Position numbers and translations under genes: made by a program
In this document: positions 46,142-56,928 of the stretch, piece by piece
How the letters are laid out: every line of letters begins with the position of its first letter
Numbering within the stretch: position 1 is the stretch's first letter
Notes under the pieces: generated by a model
What the model saw: the letters and a program-made list of their open reading frames with translations, nothing else
The model's database searches: none
What the model was told of the DNA's origin: nothing
DNA from: Rhodospirillaceae bacterium
GTDB lineage: Bacteria; Pseudomonadota; Alphaproteobacteria; Rhodospirillales; Rhodospirillaceae
Assembly (NCBI GenBank): GCA_947476695.1
Contig: CANJRD010000001.1
Span: 1 to 64,000 of the forward strand
Direction of reading: 5' to 3'
Length of the DNA stretch: 64,000 nt

Positions 46142-46927
46142 TTACCAGGGTTGTTCTTTGCCGTCGTAGCTGAGGGGCTTGGCCGTATTGGCCAGGGTCA
46201 TTCCTTCGATAACCTTTCGCATGCTGGCGATGGCGATCTCCGGCCGCTCGTCCTTGGCGGCCAGATCGCCGACCAATTGATGCCGCATATCGGTCTCGAC
46301 CGTGCCCGGGGACATCAGGGCAACGATGATGCCGCGCGGATTCAAATCCGCCGCCATGTTCTGCATGCCCTTGTTCACCGCCGCCTTGCTGATCCCATAG
46401 AAGTAGAGGGATGTCGGGCCCACGCGCCGCGTGATCGCGCCAATACCGCTGGTGATGGTGACGATCTTCTTCTGCGCGCTGGCGGCGACGTTGTCGCGCA
46501 GCGCCTCGCTCACGGCCAAGGCGCCGAAGACATTGGCGCCCATGACCTGCTGGAAGTTCGCGTAGTCGAAAGCGCCGAGCGCCTGGGTCTTCAAGTCGCC
46601 GAGCACGCCGGCGTTGTTGAGCAGCACGTCGATCGGCTGGCCCTTGAGGTCGCGGGCAAGCGCTGCGACCTGACCCGCATCGACGATATCCAGCTTGCGC
46701 ACCGACAGGTTCGGATGCTTCGCCGCCAGCGCGTTCAGGTCTTTCGCCTGATCGGGATTGCGGGCGGTGGCGATCACCGTCCAGCCGGCGCCAGCGTATT
46801 GCTTGGCGAACTCCAGGCCGATGCCGCGATTGGCGCCGTTGATCAGCACCGTTGCAGCCTGAGCTGCCTGAGCTTGCGCGATCGTCAGGCCCAAGGCCGT
46901 GAAGATTGCGAGCATAAGTCTGTGCAT
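46142..46927 (-). CDS. Short-chain dehydrogenase/reductase with a signal peptide
   Basis: 261 residues from the ATG at 46927, preceded by GGGGAGG. Residues 1-26 form a typical Sec signal (MHRLMLAIFTALGLTIAQAQ, then AAQA). The mature protein is a classical SDR: TVLINGANRGIGLEF (nucleotide loop), VLLNNAGVLGD, ITSGIGAI and the catalytic YFYGISK. Cofactor-dependent SDRs are normally cytosolic, so an exported one is odd; either the signal is an uncleaved anchor or the start is misplaced. It occupies the slot between rpsA and ihfB where many relatives carry another gene. Confidence 0.85.
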   Translation of the reverse strand: MHRLMLAIFTALGLTIAQAQAAQAATVLINGANRGIGLEFAKQYAGAGWTVIATARNPDQAKDLNALAAKHPNLSVRKLDIVDAGQVAALARDLKGQPIDVLLNNAGVLGDLKTQALGAFDYANFQQVMGANVFGALAVSEALRDNVAASAQKKIVTITSGIGAITRRVGPTSLYFYGISKAAVNKGMQNMAADLNPRGIIVALMSPGTVETDMRHQLVGDLAAKDERPEIAIASMRKVIEGMTLANTAKPLSYDGKEQPW

Positions 46928-47003
46928 GTCGGTCCTCCCCGCGTTGCAGTCCTTACGTTCCGGTGTCCCGGGCCGTCTGGCAAGGCACCGCAGGGCAAGC
47001 CCC

Positions 47004-47040
47004 AAAAGAAAACGCCCGCTGGGAAAACCCAGCGGGCGTT
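47004..47040 (-). terminator. Rho-independent terminator after rpsA
   Basis: A 12-bp perfect stem ACGCCCGCTGGG / CCCAGCGGGCGT with an AAAA loop lies at 47012-47039. On the minus strand it is followed by TTTCTTTTGG (plus-strand A-rich run 47004-47011). It ends the leftward aroA-cmk-rpsA transcription before the SDR gene. Confidence 0.88.
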
Positions 47041-47085
47041 TCGAGCGAGCTTCGGGATGGCTGACGGGCCATCCGCGAATGCAGT

Positions 47086-48783
47086 TTACTTCTTGTCGTT
47101 CTTGGCCTTGAGGGCCGCGCCCAAGATGTCGCCCAGCGAGGCGCCCGAATCGGCAGAGCCGAATTCGGCCATCGCCGCTTTCTCTTCCTCGACTTCACGC
47201 GCCTTGATGGACAGCGTGAGCTTGTGCTTCGAGTCGATGGCGATGATGCGCGCATCGACCTTCTCACCAACGGCGAAGCGGTCAGGGCGCTGTTCAGAAC
47301 GCTCCTTGGCCAGCTCGTTGCGCTTGATGAAGCCCTGGAGGCCGTCGTTGACGGTGACTTCGATACCGTTCTCGACAACCTGACGCACCACGCAGGTGAC
47401 GATCTGACCCTTCTTGAGGTCGCCGGCGGCGGCCGCATGCGGATCTTCACCCAGCTGCTTGATACCGAGGGAGATACGTTCCTTCTCCACGTCGACGTCG
47501 AGCACCTTGGCCTTCACGATCTGGCCCTTGGTGAAGTTCTTCAGCGCGGCTTCGCCATCCTGGTCGTACGAGATGTCGGACAGGTGCACCATGCCGTCGA
47601 TGTCGCCATCGACGCCAACGAACAGACCGAATTCGGTGATGTTCTTGATCTCGCCTTCGAGCGTCGAGCCGACGGTGTGCTTGTCGCGGAAGGACTGCCA
47701 CGGGTTGTCGAGGCACTGCTTCAGGCCAAGCGAGATACGGCGCTTTTCCGGATCGACGTCGAGCACCATCACTTCCACTTCCTGCGAAGTGGAGACGATC
47801 TTGCCCGGGTGCACGTTCTTCTTCGTCCAGCTCATTTCGGAGACGTGGACGAGACCTTCGACACCGGCTTCCAGCTCCACGAAGGCGCCGTAGTCGGTGA
47901 TGTTGGTGACGCGACCGGTGTACTTCGCACCGACCGGGTACTTGGCGGCGACGCCTTCCCACGGATCGGCTTCAAGCTGCTTCATGCCGAGCGAGATGCG
48001 CTGGGTTTCCGGGTTGAAGCGGATCACCTGCACCTTCACCTGCTGTCCGACGGACAGGGCTTCGGTCGGGTGATTGACGCGCTTCCACGAGATGTCGGTC
48101 ACGTGCAGCAGGCCGTCGACACCGCCGAGGTCCACGAACGCGCCGTAGTCGGTGATGTTCTTGACCACGCCGTCGAGCACCTGACCTTCCTTGAGGTCTT
48201 CCATGAGCTTGGAGCGCTCATGCGCGCGGGTCTCTTCGAGAACCGCACGGCGCGAAACGACGATGTTGCCGCGCGCGCGATCCATCTTCAGGATCTGGAA
48301 CTGCTGCGGGCTGCCCATCAGCGGCGTGATGTCGCGGACGGGACGGATGTCGACCTGGCTGCCCGGCAGGAAGGCCACGGCGCCGTTGAGGTCGACGGTG
48401 AAGCCACCCTTCACGCGGCCGAAGATCGTGCCTTCGACGCGGCTGTTCTTGGTGGACATCTCTTCGAGCACGTTCCACGCCTCTTCGCGGCGCGCCTTGT
48501 CGCGCGAGAGGATGATGAGACCGTCACGGTCTTCATAGCGCTCGACGTAAACGTCGACGCGATCGCCGGACTTCAGCGACACGTCGCGACCGCCGCGGCC
48601 GAATTCCTTCAGCGCGATGCGACCTTCGGACTTCAAGCCCACGTCGACGAGAATGTAATCGTCATCCAGACGGATGACCGTGCCCCGGATGACGGAGCCT
48701 TCGATGGTTTCGTTGTTGGCGAACGATTCGTTCAGCAGCGCGGCAAAGTCTTCTTTGGACGCGGCGGTTTGTGCTTCAGACAT
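47086..48783 (-). CDS. rpsA: 30S ribosomal protein S1
   Basis: 565 residues from the ATG at 48783, the usual length. Six S1/OB repeats are evident, for example GTVIRLDDDYILVDVGLKSEG, GVVKNITDYGAFVDLGG and GRVTNITDYGAFVEL, each ending with a RISLGxKQ-like block. S1 binds mRNA leaders and is essential for initiation on structured messages. The C-terminal tail is Ala/Lys-rich. The gene follows cmk, the standard neighbour. Confidence 0.97.
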   Translation of the reverse strand: MSEAQTAASKEDFAALLNESFANNETIEGSVIRGTVIRLDDDYILVDVGLKSEGRIALKEFGRGGRDVSLKSGDRVDVYVERYEDRDGLIILSRDKARREEAWNVLEEMSTKNSRVEGTIFGRVKGGFTVDLNGAVAFLPGSQVDIRPVRDITPLMGSPQQFQILKMDRARGNIVVSRRAVLEETRAHERSKLMEDLKEGQVLDGVVKNITDYGAFVDLGGVDGLLHVTDISWKRVNHPTEALSVGQQVKVQVIRFNPETQRISLGMKQLEADPWEGVAAKYPVGAKYTGRVTNITDYGAFVELEAGVEGLVHVSEMSWTKKNVHPGKIVSTSQEVEVMVLDVDPEKRRISLGLKQCLDNPWQSFRDKHTVGSTLEGEIKNITEFGLFVGVDGDIDGMVHLSDISYDQDGEAALKNFTKGQIVKAKVLDVDVEKERISLGIKQLGEDPHAAAAGDLKKGQIVTCVVRQVVENGIEVTVNDGLQGFIKRNELAKERSEQRPDRFAVGEKVDARIIAIDSKHKLTLSIKAREVEEEKAAMAEFGSADSGASLGDILGAALKAKNDKK

Positions 48784-48906
48784 GTAATTCCTTTTTGGGA
48801 ACGCCTCTTCGCGGGCGTGTGACGATGTATCCGGCCAGCCGGTGCGGTTCCGGCGGTCTAAAACCATCGGGGCCGGACCATTCCGGCTTTACCGACGCAA
48901 AAATGG

Positions 48907-51044
<2,138 letters not shown>

Positions 51045-51071
51045 CTAAGGCGGGGCTGGCTGTTTTTGCTT

Positions 51072-51105
51072 TTGACAGGCGCCCGTCGAAAATGGCAAAT
51101 GCCAT
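51072..51105 (+). promoter_or_regulatory. Candidate promoter and palindrome upstream of the TIGR02300 gene
   Basis: A perfect -35 hexamer TTGACA lies at 51072-51077. Seventeen bases on, the -10 position overlaps the palindrome ATGGCA-AA-TGCCAT (51092-51105), which could be an operator. The -10 match itself is poor (GCAAAT). The region lies between divergent aroA and the TIGR02300 gene. Confidence 0.4.
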
Positions 51106-51201
51106 CCGCATTTCCCTGCAGTGGGCTGATCGCCCGCCGCCCGGAAAGCAACCTGCACAACCGGGGACGCGTTTTTCCCCGGCGGCACGACGGAGGATGT
51201 C

Positions 51202-51546
51202 TTGGGCAAAGTCGAACAATTGGGCATGAAGCTCACCTGCGAGAGCTGCGGGGCGCGCTTCTATGATCTCAACAAGACGCCATCGAATTGCCCGAAGTGC
51301 GGGGCCTCGAACAATCGTGCGGTGGTTTTCAAGACGCGTAGCCGCTCGGCTGCCGCGGCCGCCGCTGAAGAACGCGAGGCAAAGCGCGCCGCCGCCGCCG
51401 CCGCCGCCGCGAAGCCCGCCGAAGAGGATGAAGACGCCATCCCCGAGAGCGATGACGACGATGATGACGAGGCCGTGATCGAGGACACCTCCGACCTCGG
51501 CGACGACGACGTCGAAGTCGTGGTCGAGAAAGATCAGGAAGTCTGA
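51202..51546 (+). CDS. TIGR02300 family protein (zinc-ribbon head, acidic tail)
   Basis: 114 residues from a TTG start with GGAGG 6 bases upstream. A zinc ribbon CESCGARFYDLNKTPSNCPKCG at residues about 13-34 is quoted here only by its ligands Cys-x2-Cys ... Cys-x2-Cys. An Ala/Glu/Arg-rich helix and a strongly acidic tail with a run of Asp follow. The family is restricted largely to alphaproteobacteria, lies next to aroA and tRNA-Ala, and has no known function. Segments of repetitive GCC and GAC codons make the region low in complexity. Confidence 0.88.
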   Translation: MGKVEQLGMKLTCESCGARFYDLNKTPSNCPKCGASNNRAVVFKTRSRSAAAAAAEEREAKRAAAAAAAAKPAEEDEDAIPESDDDDDDEAVIEDTSDLGDDDVEVVVEKDQEV

Positions 51547-51704
51547 TCCACGACATCTGCGGGGACGCGGACGGTCTTTTTCGATCGTGCGCGTTTCTTG
51601 CTTGATGGGTACCCGGGAAAATCCTAATTTCCCGGCCTTCGCGCGAGGGCTGCTGTCCCAACACCGGCAGACACGAGAGAAGCGCGAAACCGTTCCGATG
51701 GCGC

Positions 51705-51780
<76 letters not shown>

Positions 51781-51790
51781 TCGAAATCAA

Positions 51791-51813
51791 AGGGCGCCGG
51801 TGGCGCCCTTTTT
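51791..51813 (+). terminator. Rho-independent terminator after tRNA-Ala
   Basis: AGGGCGCC-GGT... pairs with GGCGCCCT (51791-51798 with 51802-51809), followed by TTTTT. It ends the tRNA transcript. Confidence 0.88.
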
Positions 51814-51899
51814 GATTCCGATCTCCAAAAATCCATCATCGCGTTCCGGTATGCGCCGCACGCGCGCGATTAAATGAAGTCGCGGCCGTCGGCCTCTCC

Positions 51900-51919
51900 A
51901 ATGTACGAAACCGTACATT
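51900..51919. repeat. Perfect inverted repeat, candidate operator
   Basis: AATGTAC-gaaacc-GTACATT has 7-base perfect arms and a 6-base spacer. It lies in the 160-base gap between the tRNA-Ala terminator and the 3' end of a tiny minus-strand gene. It is AT-rich compared with its surroundings. It has no T-tract, so it is not a terminator; a protein-binding site is possible. Confidence 0.35.
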
Positions 51920-51973
51920 CGGGTCCGCAGGCCTTGTCTCTGAAAACGCGTCGCTGAATTTGCGCGGGACGGC

Positions 51974-52165
51974 TTAAGTCGCGTCGCGCGTGCCGTCGTA
52001 GACGCGCACACCTTCGCGCCACAGCTCAACGCGTTCCAGCGACGTCATCATCGCGAGAAGTTTGTGCGCCTTAGCCACGGCGTCGCTGAGCTCGTTCGCC
52101 GCAACGGTGTCGGTCGCCCGCACAATGCCGTCGCGATCGAAGAAGAGGCAGACATAATCCGGCAC
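51974..52165 (-). CDS. Small protein related to the one at 56929
   Basis: 63 residues from a GTG at 52165 with AGGGGGG seven bases upstream. The sequence (PDYVCLFFDRDG near the start, VELWREGVRVYDG near the end) has an alpha/beta look without membrane helices. It aligns end to end with the 68-residue product at 56929: YVCL-x2-x-RD, a central A-x-A-x-x-A-H-x-L helix, then ELW-x-x-G-x-x-(V/I). No function is known to me. The frame stays open for another 63 codons upstream, but that part has no Shine-Dalgarno-led start or family similarity. Confidence 0.7.
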   Translation of the reverse strand: MPDYVCLFFDRDGIVRATDTVAANELSDAVAKAHKLLAMMTSLERVELWREGVRVYDGTRDAT

Positions 52166-52205
52166 GATCGTCCCCCCCTGCGGACGGTCTTTTCGCGGGC
52201 TGAAT

Positions 52206-52214
52206 TTATCCACA
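52206..52214 (+). promoter_or_regulatory. Single consensus DnaA box
   Basis: A perfect TTATCCACA lies 40 bases upstream of the tiny minus-strand gene that starts at 52165. A lone box may modulate that promoter or titrate DnaA, or be chance. There are no neighbouring boxes and no AT-rich unwinding element. Confidence 0.3.
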
Positions 52215-52369
52215 GGCCCGGCACGCATCGGCGCGAAAATCTCGCGGTTTACCCGCGCGTAAAAGTGGCGCACCTTCGGAGCGGAACGACGGACTACGAG
52301 AAAGGTTCCGCACTGCGGTAGATGAATGTCGGGGACTTTCAGGCACACCGGCAAGGACCCTTACGCGAC

Positions 52370-52665
52370 ATGTCGAAGTCGAAATCCGAAATTCTGGACG
52401 ACATCCAAAGCTACATCACCAAGCACGGCAACAACGCGCGCGCCTTTGGTACGTGGGCACGTCGGCCACGCCGCGCGAGACGATGTTCAGTCAGCACAAG
52501 TTCAAGAAGGGCGACATCGGGCTGATCCGCCAGGCGCCGTCTGAATTGCAGGCGGCGGAAATCACCGAGTTCTTCACCGGCATGGGCGCGAAAGGCGGCG
52601 CGGTCATCAAATCGGGTAACGACTTCGTTTACGCGTACAAGATCGCGAGCCACACCAAACAGTGA
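52370..52665 (+). pseudogene. Small gene split by a frameshift in a CG-repeat
   Basis: Two overlapping frames together spell one coherent protein of about 97 residues. Frame A gives MSKSKSEILDDIQSYITKHG then NNAR; frame B gives WYVGTSATPRETMFSQHKF and continues to the TGA at 52665. The switch lies at the tract CGCGCGCG at 52435-52442. Removing one CG pair joins the halves as NNAR-LWYVG, with good codon bias throughout. The WYVG-T-x-x-P-R-x-x-(L/M)-F pattern resembles a GIY-YIG-like small-protein family (tentative). Either the gene is broken or slips in phase, or this is a sequencing error. Confidence 0.7.
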
Positions 52666-52707
52666 GCGTCGTACCGTCCGCTTGCCCCGGAACACCGTGC
52701 TCCTCGA

Positions 52708-53490
52708 TTAGTACTCTTCGAGCAGACGGCCGAAACCGTAAATCTTGTCGTTGATGCCGGTGGCGCGCAGCGCGTGCCAGAGGGTCGCGGCGTTCACCGG
52801 GATCACCGGTTTGCCGAGCCACTGCTCCGCGGCCACCGCGAGATCGAGCATGTTGGCATTGGTGCCGCTTTGCACGATGGCGTCGACGTCCGGGCCGTCG
52901 ATGTGCTTCAGCGCGTCGCGCAGACGGCTGACGGGAATTTCCGCGATACCCAGCCAGCTCGGCGCCTGAAGCGCGACGTCACGCACCACCTCGAAGCCTT
53001 CTTCGGTGAAGAAGCGGCGAATGTTGGTGTTGGTCACCTGGTAGTACGGCGTCAGGAACGAGATGCGCTTCGGGCTGCCGAAGGCGCGCAGCGCCGCGGC
53101 GAGCGACAGCGCGCCGGTGCTGATGCCCACGCCCGCTTCCACCTGCATCTTGTCGCGGAAATTATACGCGCCTTTCTGGCCGCCGCGGAACGAGTTGGCC
53201 GACGTCGCAACCATGATGTGGTCCGGCACGGTCGTCATCAGCGTGGCGATCGCGGTCTTGATGTTCTGGCCCAGCTCGGCGATCTGCTGGTTCTCGTCCA
53301 GCACATACTGTTTGGACGAGGCCGCGTAGTAGGCCGCCTCGTCCACCGCCTGTTCGTTGACCGTAAAGCTGCGTCCGTAGTGGATGCTGACGCCTGGCAC
53401 ATGCATCCGCTTCATGTCCATTTCGACCATGGAGTTGGTCGACGGCATGAGGACGCCAAGGCGTTTGCGGCGCCCGACAATGTTCGACAT
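52708..53490 (-). CDS. Asp/Glu-racemase superfamily protein (maleate-isomerase/arylmalonate-decarboxylase-like) lacking cysteines
   Basis: 260 residues from the ATG at 53490 (a GTG four codons earlier is possible). The N-terminal LGVLMPSTNSMVEMDM is the maleate cis-trans isomerase signature (P-S-x-N-x-x-x-E). The two positions that normally bear catalytic cysteines read VATSANSF and VQSGTNAN, so both are replaced (about residues 95 and 209), and the entire protein contains no cysteine. It may be a binding protein, or use another mechanism. It lies 67 bases downstream of a same-strand MFS carrier gene, suggesting a small-acid uptake and conversion pair. Confidence 0.82.
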   Translation of the reverse strand: MSNIVGRRKRLGVLMPSTNSMVEMDMKRMHVPGVSIHYGRSFTVNEQAVDEAAYYAASSKQYVLDENQQIAELGQNIKTAIATLMTTVPDHIMVATSANSFRGGQKGAYNFRDKMQVEAGVGISTGALSLAAALRAFGSPKRISFLTPYYQVTNTNIRRFFTEEGFEVVRDVALQAPSWLGIAEIPVSRLRDALKHIDGPDVDAIVQSGTNANMLDLAVAAEQWLGKPVIPVNAATLWHALRATGINDKIYGFGRLLEEY

Positions 53491-53569
53491 GAGCTGGTTC
53501 ACTGCGAAAAATTACTAAGAGTGTCGCGGCGTACCACCCACGGCTAAGGGGTTCAAGTCCGAGTCCGAC

Positions 53570-54808
53570 TTAGTGATGCAAATCCGATTCAAAAACCGGC
53601 GGCTTACCCATGGCGGCGATGATGCCGGCGCCGATCAGCAGCAGCGGGATCGTGGCATAGAGGGCCAGCATGTAGCTGCCAGTGACGTCGAACACCTTGC
53701 CGTAGAACACCGGGCCGATACCGACGCCGACGTAGAAGATAACATAGATCAATCCATACGCTTTACCGTAGGACTTCAAGCCGAAGAAACGGGCGGTGAG
53801 GTACGGGATCAGATCGATCTCCGACCCCGCGGCGAGGCCAAAGATGATGACGGCGATCACCATCGCCCAGATGGGCAACGCGCCGATCGTCAACAAAGCC
53901 GCGCCGAGCGCCGGGATCGCGAGGAAGACACCCGCCACATAAGGCGGATGGAAGCGATCGACGAGGAAGCCGGTCCCGAGGCGACCGAGCATGATCGCGA
54001 CGCCTTGCACGCCGGCGATGGCCAGGGCGGTGTTGCGATCAAGTCCGATATCGGAATCGGTCAGCATCGGGACGAGATGGAGGTTGAAGGCCGAGATCAC
54101 GCCGCCAATCAAGAAGAAGCCCGTGACGATCTGCCAGAACTGACGCGAACGAATGATCTCCGGCAGTTCCTGGCCGCTGAACACGAGCTTCTTTTGCTCG
54201 AGGTCCCGCTTGTCCTTGCTTGCGCCGCGCTCGTAGAAACACGGCACGATGATGACAAGGGAAAGAAGCGCAATGGCGCCCATGCCGTAATAAGCGCCTT
54301 GCCATCCGTAGGAAACGATCAGAACGCCGAGGAACGGCGGCGCGATCATGCCGGCGATACCCGAGCCCGTGGTGGCGATGCCCAACGCCAGACCGCGCTT
54401 CTTCTCGAACCAGGTGGCGACGCCGCGCGTCCAAGCCAGCGGCGTCGTGCCGCAACCAAGTGCCGCGATCATGAAAGACCCGAGATAGTAGGTCCAGATG
54501 TTGGCGGTCATCTGACTGAGACTGGCCACCGTGATGGCGAAGGCCACCATCGACCAGATCGCGAGTTTCCGTACGCCGAAACGATCGGCGACGATGCCCA
54601 CAAGCGGCGCAATGCCGGCGATGGCGAAGACCTGGAACGTCTTGGCGGCGGAGATTTCCGTACGGCTCCAGCCGAACGCGTCGGCCAGCGGATTGAGAAC
54701 GATGCCGAAACTGTAGTTGGCGATGCCGGTGACACCAACGCCGATGCCGATCGAGGCGGCCAGAAGCGGTGGCCATCCCTTTTGAAACTCTGCGTAATCG
54801 CCCTTCAT
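53570..54808 (-). CDS. Major facilitator superfamily transporter (OFA/monocarboxylate-like)
   Basis: 412 residues from the ATG at 54808, preceded by GGGGGG. It has twelve hydrophobic helices with a basic central loop (YERGASKDKRDLEQKK). The MFS motif A-like segment GIVADRFGVRKLAIW lies between helices 2 and 3, and GRLGTGFLVDRFHPP lies in the second half. The layout resembles oxalate:formate or monocarboxylate carriers. Its pairing with the racemase-fold gene suggests an organic acid substrate (inference). Confidence 0.88.
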   Translation of the reverse strand: MKGDYAEFQKGWPPLLAASIGIGVGVTGIANYSFGIVLNPLADAFGWSRTEISAAKTFQVFAIAGIAPLVGIVADRFGVRKLAIWSMVAFAITVASLSQMTANIWTYYLGSFMIAALGCGTTPLAWTRGVATWFEKKRGLALGIATTGSGIAGMIAPPFLGVLIVSYGWQGAYYGMGAIALLSLVIIVPCFYERGASKDKRDLEQKKLVFSGQELPEIIRSRQFWQIVTGFFLIGGVISAFNLHLVPMLTDSDIGLDRNTALAIAGVQGVAIMLGRLGTGFLVDRFHPPYVAGVFLAIPALGAALLTIGALPIWAMVIAVIIFGLAAGSEIDLIPYLTARFFGLKSYGKAYGLIYVIFYVGVGIGPVFYGKVFDVTGSYMLALYATIPLLLIGAGIIAAMGKPPVFESDLHH

Positions 54809-54986
54809 GCATCCCCCCGGGAAGTCGCTGCGTTGAGCCCCCGCCAAACTGCAGCGACTTGAATTTTCAGGATCGAATATGCGGGGGCCCGGCGCAACGC
54901 CGATTTTCGTGTCCCCGCCGATAGATAGCGGGAACCGCGCCCCGTCGTCACGACAATGTGAGGGTTGCCCTTAAATCCCGCTGGCG

Positions 54987-56705
54987 TCAGATCCGGCTCA
55001 AGTCAGGCGGCTTCGAACCCGACCAGGCATTGGCGAACAGCTTGCCGTATTGCGCCGCGCCCAGACTATCGCCGGTCATCGCAGCGGCTTTCTGAAGCGC
55101 GAACAGAACCCAGCCGTTGTTGGGCGTGTCGATCAGCGCCTGACGCAACACGGGGATGGCTTCCGCCGCGCGGCCGTTCTGCAGCAGCACGATGCCGAGC
55201 GCCTGACGGATCGGGTAATGCCACGCCGGCGGATCGCCGCGCCAGTAGCCCTCCTTGTCGCCGACGGCGATGGCGGCTTCCAAAGCCTTCTGCGCCGTCG
55301 CGATATCGTTCTGCGCCAGCGCGACCCGCGCCGCGATCATGTTGTCAGCGACCTCGAGGACTTTCGTCTTCGCTTTGTCCTTGCGCAGCGCCGTCAGCGC
55401 GTCGCGTTCGGCGCGCGCCGCGTCGAAGTTCTTCTGCCAGGCGAAGGCGGAGGCGCGGGCGTAGTGCCACATGCCGACCGCGAACGGCATGCCGTCGGCC
55501 GGCCGCGGCAGCGCCAGGATGTCCTGCGGCGTATCGAAACGTACGTGCGCCACGATGCTCTTGGCGGTGTACTGCTCATCGCGGAAGCGGCCCGGCACGA
55601 CCTGTGCCAACAGCCGACGCGACATATCGAGCGCGATCGCCGGCTCGCCGGCCATCTCGGCGGAAGCCATCGCCATGTCGACGTTATGCGGGTAGTAGCC
55701 GAAGCGATAGCGATCCGTCGCCGTGGGCAGGTCTTTCAACAGCGCTTCGTCGGCTTGCACAGCCGCGACATTGGACGCCACCGCATCCTTATACCGACCG
55801 ATGCGGAAATAGGTATGCGAGGGCATATGGATCATGTGCCCGGCCGCCGGCATCAGGCCCGCGAGGGTGTCGGCGTAAGGCGCTGCTTTTTCCGGCGTCG
55901 CCGTCTGCTCCATGATGTGGATGTAGAAGTGCACCGCGCCCGGGTGATCGGGACGTTTGGCCAGCACCTTCTCGATCGTGGCGACGACGTCGCCGCTGCG
56001 TCCCATCGGGGTCGCGCCGTCCTTGCTCCACCACGGACGCGGCGACGCATCCATCGCGGCTTCCGCATACAAGGTCGCGACATCCATATCGTCGGGATAG
56101 TTTTTTGAGACCTTGGCCATGGCATCGGCGTAAGCGCTGTCGAGCTTGGCACGGTCCTCGACCTTACCGGTGGCGTAGCGTGCGGCGAGTGCGGCGATAA
56201 ACGCACGCTCCTTGGCCGGAGCGTGATGTGTCAGCGCCTGCGCCTTACGGATGGCCTTCAGCGCCGCGACGTTGCCTTCGTCGGTCATGCGCTCGTTGAT
56301 GTTGGGCCCGAGCACGAGGGCTTCGCCCCAGTAACACATCGCACAGGTGGGATCGATCTCCTGCGCCGCGCGGAACGAACGCGCGGCTTCGCCGTGATTG
56401 AAGCCGTAAGACAGCCGCAGGCCCTGATCGAAATACGCCTGAGCCTCGCGCTTGCGCGTGGAGATCTTGAAGGTCCAGTTGCCGAGGCCGGGCCACAGCG
56501 GCGCGCGGGTGGCCGTGTCGGCCGGCAACGCGGCCAGCTGCGTGTAGTCCTCGCGGGGCATCGTGGCGTCGGCGCCGCAAATCTCACGCGTGAGTATCGC
56601 GGGATCGAACAGATCGGAAACGTCGCGGTCTTTGGCTTGCGCAGCCGTTGCAAGCATCAACGCGCACGTGGCGATCGCGAACTTGCCGGCCGAAAATACT
56701 GTCAT
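54987..56705 (-). CDS. Exported tetratricopeptide-repeat protein
   Basis: 572 residues from the ATG at 56705, with GGGAGG upstream. Signal peptide at about residues 1-24 (FAIATCALMLATAAQA). The mature part has TPR-like helical hairpins, for example YFDQGLRLSYGFNHGEAARSF and RQALGIVLLQNGRAAEAIPVL. Conserved islands typical of this family are present: PTCAMCYWGEALVLGPNIN, with its CxxC, and HPGAVHFYIHIMEQ with MIHMPSHTYFRIG, His-rich and possibly metal-binding. Proteins of this kind are common in proteobacterial periplasms without defined function. It stands alone, with an intergenic gap on both sides. Confidence 0.84.
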   Translation of the reverse strand: MTVFSAGKFAIATCALMLATAAQAKDRDVSDLFDPAILTREICGADATMPREDYTQLAALPADTATRAPLWPGLGNWTFKISTRKREAQAYFDQGLRLSYGFNHGEAARSFRAAQEIDPTCAMCYWGEALVLGPNINERMTDEGNVAALKAIRKAQALTHHAPAKERAFIAALAARYATGKVEDRAKLDSAYADAMAKVSKNYPDDMDVATLYAEAAMDASPRPWWSKDGATPMGRSGDVVATIEKVLAKRPDHPGAVHFYIHIMEQTATPEKAAPYADTLAGLMPAAGHMIHMPSHTYFRIGRYKDAVASNVAAVQADEALLKDLPTATDRYRFGYYPHNVDMAMASAEMAGEPAIALDMSRRLLAQVVPGRFRDEQYTAKSIVAHVRFDTPQDILALPRPADGMPFAVGMWHYARASAFAWQKNFDAARAERDALTALRKDKAKTKVLEVADNMIAARVALAQNDIATAQKALEAAIAVGDKEGYWRGDPPAWHYPIRQALGIVLLQNGRAAEAIPVLRQALIDTPNNGWVLFALQKAAAMTGDSLGAAQYGKLFANAWSGSKPPDLSRI

Positions 56706-56928
56706 GGTCGCCTCCCCAGGCTGGCCCATCTTACCCGGTTGGCGCGGCCGGATCAGTTGAAAAAAGATTCCGGAGTTCAGCTTTGCTTCCCGCCGGCACC
56801 ACAACCGGGCCCTACCCCGCTGTCCGGCAGCAAATCCTGCCTTGCCACAACTAGGTCACAACCTCACCGGACCTCCGCCTGAAACGAACCGTTTATCCCT
56901 TAGAGAACCACCGCACATGGGAGGTCCC

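Noticed and set aside
47224-48822. 532-codon plus-strand frame antisense to rpsA
   Set aside because: Shadow of S1; composed of repeated V-D-L-H-x patterns mirroring the S1 repeats.
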